Shown piece after piece: positions 1 to 6,214 of a DNA stretch of 6,214 nt. The notes beneath the pieces were generated by a model that did not search any database, had not been told where the DNA came from, and was given only the letters and a program-made list of their open reading frames with translations. Positions within the stretch are counted from its first letter, which is position 1. The number at the start of each line of letters is the position of its first letter. The translations under genes were made by a program, and so were the position numbers. This DNA is from Chloroflexota bacterium (GTDB lineage Bacteria > Chloroflexota > Limnocylindria > Limnocylindrales > CSP1-4), in assembly GCA_021789355.1 (NCBI GenBank), contig JAJYJR010000365.1, forward strand, positions 1-6,214, in the 5' to 3' direction.

Positions 1-1
1 C

Positions 2-421
2 GTGGGCAAGGATGTGCGGGGCCTGCGCACCTCTGCAGTCATCGTCGGGGGAGCCGTTGCCGGGCTGAGCGGTGCGGTGCTCGTCGGGTTCATCAACGTG
101 TGGGCCCCATCGGCGTGGGAGTACCAAGAGACGGTCGTCCTGATCGCCGCGGTCATCGTCGGCGGCCTTGGCAACAACATCGGCGCCATCCTTGGGGCCA
201 TTCTCGTGCCCCTCGGGTTCGCCGAGGCGACCCGGTTCATCCCGCCCTTCGGACCACCTGGTCTGGTGCCCGCGCTTGAGTGGGTGGCGATCGGTGCTCT
301 CGTACTGCTGTTCTTGTGGTTCCGCCCCTCCGGTGTCGTGCCGGAACGCCGGCGAGTGATCGCGAGCACCGCTGGCCCGTACTCGATAGCTTCGGCGGAC
401 CTGTCCGATGCCGATCGCTGA
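2..421 (+). CDS. livM: Branched-chain amino acid-type ABC transporter permease LivM, C-terminal part (5' end outside window)
   Basis: This is the C-terminal part (about 139 residues visible) of an inner-membrane permease of the LivFGHM/HAAT import family. It would pair with LivH to form the channel energised by LivG and LivF. The frame is open to the left edge, so the first visible GTG is an internal valine and the true start is upstream. Visible are a hydrophobic segment with the family's AGLSG stretch (residues about 11-31), a second long one carrying GGLGNNIGAILGA (54-66, the LivM/LivH glycine-rich signature near the ATPase-contact region), and a last one at about 93-107. It then ends in FRPSGVVPERR (107-117), the typical LivM end, plus a polar tail of about 22 residues. 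Its stop lies inside livG (14-nt overlap), indicating one operon. Family membership is clear from the motifs. The substrate cannot be read from this fragment, and such systems also carry ureas, amides and aromatic acids. Confidence 0.92.
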   Translation: MGKDVRGLRTSAVIVGGAVAGLSGAVLVGFINVWAPSAWEYQETVVLIAAVIVGGLGNNIGAILGAILVPLGFAEATRFIPPFGPPGLVPALEWVAIGALVLLFLWFRPSGVVPERRRVIASTAGPYSIASADLSDADR

Positions 422-1223
422 GCACGACGGCTCGGCCGTGCGTGCCGCCGGGGAAGTCGGGACGAGTGCGCCGATCCTTGAGACGAGGGGCGTCCATCGC
501 GAGTTCGAGGGGGTTCGCGCGGTCTGCGAGGTATCGCTCTCGCTGGCCCGGGGCCGGCTGACCGGTCTGATCGGTCCGAACGGGGCGGGCAAGTCCACGC
601 TCCTCGGCATGCTAGCGGGCACGATCAGACCCACCGGAGGGCGGATCCTCTTCGAGGGCCGGGACATCACCTACACCGCGACCTACGAGCGCGCCCGGGC
701 GGGGATCCTGCGCACGTTCCAATTGGCGAGCGAATTCAAGCGACTGACAGTCCTCGAGAACCTGCTCTCGAGCATCCCCGATCACCCGGGCGACTCGCCC
801 GTCGGCGCCTTTCTTGGGCCGCGGCACTGGGGCGCTCGCGAGGGGGCGGCGCTCCACGAAGCGCAACGGCTGCTGGAGCGCTTCCGGATGTCCGCGACGG
901 CAAACGACTACGCCGGAGACCTGAGCGGCGGCCAGCGTCGGCTGGTCGAGATCATGCGGGCACTGATGGCCCACCCGACGCTGTTGCTTCTGGACGAGCC
1001 CATGGCCGGCGTACATCCCGCGCTGGCGGCCGAGATCGGCGAGCACCTGACTACCCTGGTCGGCGAGGGGATGACGATCCTGATGGTCGAGCACGAACTG
1101 GAGATGGTGGACCGGCTGTGCGACCCGGTCGTCGTCATGGCCGAGGGGTCCCTGCTCGCCCAGGGCACGATGGCCCGGTTGCGCCAACAGACGGCGGTCG
1201 TGGAGGCCTACCTTGGTGGTTGA
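408..1223 (+). CDS. livG: Branched-chain amino acid-type ABC transporter ATP-binding protein LivG
   Basis: A 271-residue cytoplasmic ATPase that powers the LivHM-type permease, acting as a heterodimer with LivF. All nucleotide-binding elements are present: Walker A GPNGAGKST (56-64), Q-loop FQ (104-105), ABC signature LSGGQ (172-176), Walker B LLLLDEP (192-198) and the switch histidine H229 in MVEHE. The MAGVHP stretch after Walker B and the spacer between Q-loop and signature are of LivG type. The ATG at 408 overlaps livM by 14 nt and has a weak purine-rich site (GGCGGA at 394-399) in front. This start gives about 20 residues before the usual LivG beginning (ILETRGV at 23-29), so an internal GTG at 438 is a possible alternative start. 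The stop lies inside the start region of livF. The transporter class is certain; the substrate is not determinable. Confidence 0.95.
   Translation: MPIAEHDGSAVRAAGEVGTSAPILETRGVHREFEGVRAVCEVSLSLARGRLTGLIGPNGAGKSTLLGMLAGTIRPTGGRILFEGRDITYTATYERARAGILRTFQLASEFKRLTVLENLLSSIPDHPGDSPVGAFLGPRHWGAREGAALHEAQRLLERFRMSATANDYAGDLSGGQRRLVEIMRALMAHPTLLLLDEPMAGVHPALAAEIGEHLTTLVGEGMTILMVEHELEMVDRLCDPVVVMAEGSLLAQGTMARLRQQTAVVEAYLGG
1202..1206 (+). promoter_or_regulatory. Ribosome binding site for livF (GGAGG)
   Basis: GGAGG lies inside the end of livG, 6 nt before a TTG at 1213 and 9 nt before a GTG at 1216 in the same frame. Both starts are usable. GTG is the commoner start codon and has good spacing, so the true livF start may be 1216. 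Confidence 0.6.
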
Positions 1224-2064
1224 TGCAGTCGCGCGGCCACAGGCGCTGCTGCGTGCGGAGTCCGTGACAGCCGGATACGGCGGGGCCCCCGTGGTGCATG
1301 AGGTGTCGCTGGCCGTCGGGTGCGGCGAGATCGTGTCGCTCATCGGCCCGAATGGGTCCGGCAAGAGCACGTTGCTCAAGAGCCTTGTCGGGCTCCTGCA
1401 CGTGTCGTCAGGTCGGGTGATGTTCGAGGGTCGCGATGTCACCAACCACGATCCCGAGGAGCTCGCGCGCAAAGGCGTTGGCTACGTTCCCCAGGTCGAT
1501 GACGTCTTCGAGACACTCACGGTTCGCGAGAACCTTGAGATGGGCGGCTACCTGCTCCGGGCGAGGGAGGTCGCGCCGCGAATCGAGCGCGTGGTGCAGG
1601 CGTTCCCCCTCCTCTCGACGATGATGACTCGTCGCGCCGACAAGTTGAGCGGCGGCGAGCGCAAGATGCTGGCCATGGGTCGCGTTCTGATGCTTGACCC
1701 GAGGCTGGTGGTGCTCGACGAGCCGACAGCCAACCTCGCCCCGGCGATTGCCCACGTCCTCTTGGGCGAACACATCCGGCACCTCGCCGTGACCGGCGCG
1801 GCAGTCCTCCTGGTGGAACAGCGGGCGAAGGCTGCCTTGGCCATCTCGACATGGACGCACGTACTGGGTGGCGGACGGTGCCGGATGGAGGGGACCCCCG
1901 GCGACTTGTCGACGCGACCGGACTTCATCGATTCGTTCCTGGGTGGAGCGGTGCGATCCATTCGGGAGCCGGGCCCCGCGCCGGTCGCACCGGACACCGC
2001 ATGCGTGGCAAGTGCCGGGCCAGGGAGGCTCGAGCGTGTGGCGAACTCTACGGAGGACTCATGA
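1213..2064 (+). CDS. livF: Branched-chain amino acid-type ABC transporter ATP-binding protein LivF
   Basis: The second ATPase of the importer, 283 residues from the TTG at 1213 or 282 from the GTG at 1216. Walker A GPNGSGKST (45-53), YVPQ with the Q-loop at Q94, signature LSGGE (145-149) and Walker B LVVLDEP (165-171) are intact. The switch position reads LLVEQ, with Q203 where most ABC proteins have histidine. That glutamine is usual in LivF and separates it from LivG. The next stretch, NLAPAI (174-179), is also LivF-like. The family core ends at about residue 245 (FIDSFLGG). About 38 further residues, rich in Pro/Ala/Gly/Arg, form a tail that most LivF proteins lack. It overlaps livG by 8-11 nt, which implies translational coupling. 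It is the last transporter gene; the next certain gene starts 238 nt downstream. Confidence 0.94.
   Translation: MVVDAVARPQALLRAESVTAGYGGAPVVHEVSLAVGCGEIVSLIGPNGSGKSTLLKSLVGLLHVSSGRVMFEGRDVTNHDPEELARKGVGYVPQVDDVFETLTVRENLEMGGYLLRAREVAPRIERVVQAFPLLSTMMTRRADKLSGGERKMLAMGRVLMLDPRLVVLDEPTANLAPAIAHVLLGEHIRHLAVTGAAVLLVEQRAKAALAISTWTHVLGGGRCRMEGTPGDLSTRPDFIDSFLGGAVRSIREPGPAPVAPDTACVASAGPGRLERVANSTEDS
2052..2056 (+). promoter_or_regulatory. Orphan Shine-Dalgarno-like GGAGG at the end of livF
   Basis: GGAGG stands 4 nt before an ATG at 2061 that overlaps the livF stop as ATGA. That ATG is followed by only one codon and then TGA (2061-2069). The same GGAGG is 9 nt before a GTG at 2066 that opens a 47-residue frame. 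The layout is that of a coupled next cistron, but no recognisable gene follows. It could be a chance purine run. Confidence 0.35.
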
Positions 2065-2065
2065 C

Positions 2066-2209
2066 GTGAGGGCCGTCCGCGCAACCCACGTGCCAAGCCG
2101 GCCGCGGGATTCCGTCGGGTCAGCCGAGCCGCTCCCCGCCGCTGGGCAGCGCGGACACAGCTGCCTTGAGCGGCTCACAAACGCAACCGCCTCATGCTCG
2201 TCCCGATGA
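2066..2209 (+). CDS. Doubtful 47-residue small ORF after livF
   Basis: A GTG one base after the livF stop, preceded by GGAGG at 9 nt, opens a 47-codon frame ending at TGA 2207-2209. The product would be basic and rich in Arg, Ser and Ala, with two Cys, no hydrophobic segment and no motif I recognise. By hand count about three quarters of its third positions are G or C. That does not separate it from chance frames in DNA of this composition. Only the position of the ribosome site supports it. It may equally be the decayed remnant of a former gene, or nothing. Confidence 0.15.
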   Translation: MRAVRATHVPSRPRDSVGSAEPLPAAGQRGHSCLERLTNATASCSSR

Positions 2210-2288
2210 CGCCGCACCCGCCGGCGGACCGACGGCAGCCGCAGCTACGGTACCGGCCCGAGTCACCGTGCCGGCAACCACCATCCCG

Positions 2289-2295
2289 AAGGAGG
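2289..2295 (+). promoter_or_regulatory. Strong ribosome binding site (AAGGAGG) for the aldehyde dehydrogenase
   Basis: AAGGAGG lies 7 nt before the GTG at 2303. It is a near-perfect complement to the 16S rRNA tail and fixes this GTG as the start. It is the best ribosome site in the window. Confidence 0.85.
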
Positions 2296-2302
2296 AACGA
2301 AC

Positions 2303-3790
<1,488 letters not shown>

Positions 3791-3994
3791 CGGGATCTGG
3801 GCACGACGATCGCGCGGGGGCAGGCGAGACGCGCTGTCCCCGGCCCGAAGCCATCGGGGCGTTGCGCCGCGCCGGTCCGGTGCCGCCGGAGCCCTCGCGC
3901 TGTGGTGGCCAACATCGCCCACGATGCACGCCTCCCGCAGCGCCAACTACAGGCCGCGGCGTCGAGGCGGGCAACTCGTACTGGAGGACCTCCC
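3791..3994 (+). other. Intergenic spacer between aldehyde dehydrogenase and aminotransferase
   Basis: A gap of 204 nt with no recognised gene. The aminotransferase frame stays open upstream to a GTG at 3902, but those 31 codons look non-homologous (Arg/Ala/Gln-rich) and have no ribosome site. A weak 5-bp inverted repeat (CCCCG at 3838-3842, CGGGG at 3855-3859, 12-nt loop) lacks a T-run. No promoter is evident. The spacer is long for a tightly packed operon, so a separate promoter for the aminotransferase is possible. Confidence 0.4.
3983..3987 (+). promoter_or_regulatory. Ribosome binding site (GGAGG) that sets the aminotransferase start
   Basis: GGAGG lies 7 nt before the ATG at 3995. This favours 3995 over the longer in-frame GTG start at 3902 and over the ATG at 4010. 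Confidence 0.8.
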
Positions 3995-5284
3995 ATGCTG
4001 CCGACCACGATGGACTTCAAGACGTTCGGAGGCGAGCATCTGTCCCCCGTACTCGGACGGTATTTCGAGCGCGGGTTCGTGCGGGGCGATGGGCACTACC
4101 TATACGACACCGAAGGCAAGCGCTACCTCGACTTCGCGTGCGGCATCGCCACCACCGTACTCGGTCACCGGCACCCGGCGGTGACCGAGGCGATCACGCG
4201 GCAGGCCGATTGCCTGCTGCACATCTGCAACGCGCTCGGCTATGTCGAGCCGGTGAGCGAATTGGCCGCCGAGCTCGCGGCGGTCCTGCCGGATCCGCTC
4301 GATACCGTGTTCTTCGGTAACTCCGGCTCGGAAGCGATCGAGGGCGCCCTCAAGCTGGCCCGCCGCGTGACTGGCCGGCCCGGCGTCGTGGCATTCGCGG
4401 GTGGCTTCCACGGCCGCACGATGGGTGCCGTCTCGGTCACTAGCTCCAACGTCAACTACCGCGCCGGGTACGAGCCGCTCCTTCCAGGCGTCTACCTGTC
4501 CCCCTTCCCTGACGTATATGCCGCCGGGGGGGATGAGGACCGCGCGACTGGCGAGGCGCTCGACGCCTTGCATCGCGTGTTCGCCACCCAGATCCCGGCT
4601 AGCTCGGTCGCGGCCCTGCTGATCGAGACGGTCCAGGGTGAGGGCGGCTACCGTCCGGCCCCCGTCGCCTTCCTGCAGGGACTGCGCGACCTGTGCGACG
4701 AGCACGGCATCCTCTACATCGCCGACGAAGTCCAGTGCGGTTACGGCCGAACGGGCCGGATGTGGGGCTTCGAGCACGCTGGGATCATTCCCGACGTCGT
4801 CTGTCTCGCCAAGGCGATCGCGAATGGGTTGCCGCTTGCCGCCATCGTCAGCCGGCGTGGACTGCAGGAGCGGTGGGGCAGGGGGGCGCACGGCTCGACG
4901 TTCGGCGGCAATCCGGTGGCCTGCGCAGCAGGCGTGGCGGTGCTGCGCACAATCCAGGAGCAGGGGCTGGTCGCCAACGCGGCCGCCCGAGGCGGGGAGC
5001 TGATGGCCGGGTTGCACCAGCTGGCCCAGCGCGACTCCGGGATCGGCGACGTGCGGGGGAAGGGGATGATGATCGGCGTGGAATTCACGCGGGATCGCAG
5101 CACGCGCCAGCCCGACGGCGCGCGGTGTGAGCGGGTCCGGCTGGCATGCGCAGACCTCGGGATGCTCGTGCTCAGCTGTGGTGTTGAGCATCAAGTGGTT
5201 CGATGGATCCCGCCCCTCAACGTAAGCGCCCCGGAGATTCGCGAGGGCCTTGCGATCTTCGATCGCGCGCTCGCCACAGCGTAG
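3995..5284 (+). CDS. Class III PLP-dependent aminotransferase, GabT-like (omega-amino acid:2-oxoacid)
   Basis: A 429-residue fold-type I PLP enzyme of the usual length for 4-aminobutyrate or similar omega-aminotransferases. It moves an amino group from an omega-amino acid or amine to a 2-oxo acid, leaving a semialdehyde. Visible in order are the PLP-phosphate loop FFGNSGSEA (106-114), GGFHGRTMG (136-144) with aromatic F138 and H139, ETVQGEGGY (211-219), DEVQCGYGRTG (244-254) with D244 for the pyridine nitrogen, Schiff-base K273 in LAKAIANG, and STFGGNP (301-307) with T302. R141 and E211 correspond to the GabT pair that handles the omega-carboxylate and shields the alpha-carboxylate arginine. 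R403 in VVRW corresponds to that arginine. This supports an omega-amino acid substrate, though ornithine, acetylornithine or diamine relatives cannot be excluded. It sits between a dehydrogenase that could oxidise its semialdehyde product and a C-C hydrolase. Family certain, substrate unknown. Confidence 0.94.
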   Translation: MLPTTMDFKTFGGEHLSPVLGRYFERGFVRGDGHYLYDTEGKRYLDFACGIATTVLGHRHPAVTEAITRQADCLLHICNALGYVEPVSELAAELAAVLPDPLDTVFFGNSGSEAIEGALKLARRVTGRPGVVAFAGGFHGRTMGAVSVTSSNVNYRAGYEPLLPGVYLSPFPDVYAAGGDEDRATGEALDALHRVFATQIPASSVAALLIETVQGEGGYRPAPVAFLQGLRDLCDEHGILYIADEVQCGYGRTGRMWGFEHAGIIPDVVCLAKAIANGLPLAAIVSRRGLQERWGRGAHGSTFGGNPVACAAGVAVLRTIQEQGLVANAAARGGELMAGLHQLAQRDSGIGDVRGKGMMIGVEFTRDRSTRQPDGARCERVRLACADLGMLVLSCGVEHQVVRWIPPLNVSAPEIREGLAIFDRALATA

Positions 5285-5332
5285 CCCACAACCTCGCCAG
5301 CGGCGACGACGGTCAGAAGACCTTGCCAACTC

Positions 5333-5338
5333 GAGAGG
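5333..5338 (+). promoter_or_regulatory. Probable ribosome binding site (GAGAGG) for the alpha/beta hydrolase
   Basis: GAGAGG ends 11 nt before the ATG at 5350 and only 2 nt before an in-frame GTG at 5341. The ATG is therefore the better start, although the spacing is on the long side. Confidence 0.45.
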
Positions 5339-5349
5339 CGGTGACCAGC

Positions 5350-6186
5350 ATGGTGGAGATACGCGAGGGCCGGATTCGCACGGGGCAGGCCGACACGTTC
5401 TTCTTGGAGGCCGGCCGCGGCGAGCCGGTGATCCTGATCCATGGCTCGGGGCCCGGCGTGTCGGCTCGGGCGAACTGGCGCTTCGCACTACCGGCCCTCG
5501 CCGACTCAGGGAGGATCCTCGCGCCAGAGCTACTCGGCTTCGGATCGACGACGACGACCGAGCCGGTCGCATGCGATGTGTGGCTCTGGGTAGACCAGAT
5601 AGCGCGGTTTGTGGAGGGCCTGGGAATCGCTCGGTGCAGCGTTGTGGGGAATTCACTCGGTGGCGCCATCGCACTCGGGCTGGCCGTGCGGCACCCTGCC
5701 CTGGTGGAGCGGATCGTGACCATGGGCACCGTGGGCGTCCCGTTTCCGATTACGTCCGGGCTCGACCAGGTCTGGGGGTACACCCCTGGACTCGCGCAGA
5801 TGCGCCACCTGGTCGGGCTGTTCACGTGGGATACACGGTATGCGACAGACGAGGAGCTCGTGCGCTTGCGGCACGAGGCCAGCTCAGGTGACGCCGCCGC
5901 ACGGTACAGTGCCCTGTTCCCGGCGCCGCGCCAGCGCTGGGTAGACGCCCTTGCCATCGCCGACGTGGATCTGGCGACGATCAGGGTTCCGGTGCTCCTC
6001 ATTCACGGTCGAGATGACCGAATCATTCCCTGGGATGCCACGTCCCTCCGGATGCTCGACCTTCTGCCGGACGCGCGCCTGCTCCTCCTGCCGCGGTGTG
6101 GCCACTGGGTCCAAATCGAGCGACGCGATGAATTCCACGCGGCCGTCCGCGATTTCCTGTCACCTGCGCGCCGGTCGGGTGCCTGA
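5350..6186 (+). CDS. Alpha/beta hydrolase, meta-cleavage product C-C hydrolase type (2-hydroxymuconate semialdehyde hydrolase-like)
   Basis: A 278-residue cytoplasmic alpha/beta-hydrolase, close to the usual length of the XylF/DmpD/TodF/BphD group, which cleaves a C-C bond in vinylogous 1,5-diketone ring-fission products. The oxyanion region HGSGPGVSARANWR (31-44) is the hallmark of this group. The nucleophile elbow is GNSLGG (100-105, S102), the acid is D223 in HGRDDRIIP, and the base is H252 in RCGHWVQIE, with the group's Cys two residues before it. In the lid, ELVRLRHEAS (169-178) places R174 where MhpC/BphD have the substrate-binding arginine. FPAPRQRWVDALA (190-202) strongly recalls XylF/DmpD. 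An odd point is E60 in APELLGFG, where relatives usually have Asp. The frame stays open upstream to 5203 inside the aminotransferase gene, but homology starts only after 5350. The gap of 65 nt to the previous gene suggests co-transcription. Fold and triad certain; the C-C hydrolase subtype is likely. An esterase or lactone/amide hydrolase remains possible. Confidence 0.92.
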   Translation: MVEIREGRIRTGQADTFFLEAGRGEPVILIHGSGPGVSARANWRFALPALADSGRILAPELLGFGSTTTTEPVACDVWLWVDQIARFVEGLGIARCSVVGNSLGGAIALGLAVRHPALVERIVTMGTVGVPFPITSGLDQVWGYTPGLAQMRHLVGLFTWDTRYATDEELVRLRHEASSGDAAARYSALFPAPRQRWVDALAIADVDLATIRVPVLLIHGRDDRIIPWDATSLRMLDLLPDARLLLLPRCGHWVQIERRDEFHAAVRDFLSPARRSGA

Positions 6187-6214
6187 GTGAACGCGCGCTT
6201 CTGCCGTGACAGGC
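6187..6214 (+). CDS. Possible start of a next gene, cut by the window end
   Basis: A GTG directly follows the hydrolase stop (TGA-GTG) and the frame stays open for the 28 nt left. Tight packing would fit an operon continuing to the right. There is no clear ribosome site, only the G-rich end of the hydrolase gene, and too little sequence to identify a product. Confidence 0.15.

Larger units (their letters stand above)
2065..2302 (+). other. Intergenic region between the transporter genes and the catabolic genes
   Basis: A gap of 238 nt with no recognisable gene apart from the doubtful small frame above. Imperfect GC hairpins are possible. One at 2136-2154 has about 7 bp with one bulged C and a 4-nt loop; another has 5-bp arms at 2253-2257 and 2270-2274; there is also a palindrome CGGTACCG at 2248-2255. 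None is followed by a T-run, so none is a convincing intrinsic terminator. No clear -35/-10 pair is visible. The region could hold a promoter or operator for the genes starting at 2303, but this is inferred from the gap alone. Confidence 0.4.

Noticed and set aside
612..1472. Minus-strand open frame of 286 codons across livG and the start of livF
   Set aside because: Antisense to two ABC ATPases with complete Walker and signature motifs; no domain in its own translation.
2136..2154. Hairpin (about 7 bp with a bulge, 4-nt loop) as an intrinsic terminator after the transporter genes
   Set aside because: No T-run follows, the stem is short and imperfect, and such pairings arise readily in DNA this GC-rich.
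2166..2198. TTGAGC followed at about 17-21 nt by CCTCAT/CATGCT as a sigma70-type promoter
   Set aside because: The -10 candidates match the consensus poorly and no spacing gives a good pair.
3902..3994. GTG at 3902 as start of the aminotransferase, adding 31 residues
   Set aside because: No ribosome site before 3902, whereas GGAGG sits 7 nt before the ATG at 3995. The extra residues look like translated spacer, and class III aminotransferases normally begin near 3995.
4526..4532. Run of seven G in the aminotransferase gene as a possible frameshift
   Set aside because: The reading frame and family similarity continue without a break on both sides, so no frameshift is present.
5203..5349. ATG at 5203 or GTG at 5341 as start of the alpha/beta hydrolase
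   Set aside because: The 5203 start lies deep in the aminotransferase gene and adds 49 unrelated residues. The GTG at 5341 is only 2 nt from the purine-rich site, whereas the ATG at 5350 begins the homologous region.
4100..5674. Very long open frame (524 codons) on the minus strand across the aminotransferase and hydrolase genes
   Set aside because: It is antisense to two genes with complete catalytic motifs. Its translation is Arg/Gly/Ala/His-rich with no recognisable domain. Long antisense frames are expected in high-GC coding DNA where stop codons are rare.

Overview
The window is high-GC DNA, roughly two thirds G+C by eye, with strong G/C bias at third codon positions. It carries five complete genes and one gene cut by the left edge, all on the + strand. 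The composition, GTG/TTG starts and GGAGG-type ribosome binding sites fit a soil-type high-GC bacterium. An actinobacterium is my first guess and a high-GC proteobacterium is not excluded. Nothing seen fixes the taxon.

Region 1 (2-2064) is the end of a branched-chain-amino-acid-type (LivFGHM/HAAT family) ABC importer: the C-terminal third of the permease livM, then the ATPases livG and livF. The genes overlap by 14 nt and about 8-11 nt, so they are almost certainly co-translated. The rest of livM, livH and the binding protein should lie to the left.

Region 2 (2065-2302) is a non-coding or weakly coding gap. It opens with a good Shine-Dalgarno directly after livF that leads only to a three-codon ATG-ACG-TGA, or to a doubtful 47-residue reading frame.

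Region 3 (2303-6186) holds three catabolic genes: an aldehyde dehydrogenase with the C-terminal signature of the 2-hydroxymuconate semialdehyde dehydrogenase/HpaE group; a class III, GabT-like PLP aminotransferase; and an alpha/beta hydrolase resembling the meta-cleavage C-C bond hydrolases (XylF/DmpD/TodF type). Gaps of 204 and 65 nt separate them. The window ends 28 nt later, possibly just inside a next gene starting with GTG at 6187.

Taken together, the importer probably brings in a small acid or amino acid, and the three enzymes are part of its breakdown. Dehydrogenase plus C-C hydrolase matches the two classical branches that consume 2-hydroxymuconate semialdehyde after extradiol ring cleavage. 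Aminotransferase plus dehydrogenase instead matches an omega-amino acid -> semialdehyde -> dicarboxylate route. All three in one gene set is the most interesting point here: it suggests a nitrogen-bearing (aromatic, heterocyclic or omega-amino) substrate. No ring-cleaving oxygenase, tautomerase, hydratase, aldolase or regulator is in the window. No tRNA, rRNA, CRISPR, insertion sequence or convincing terminator was seen.
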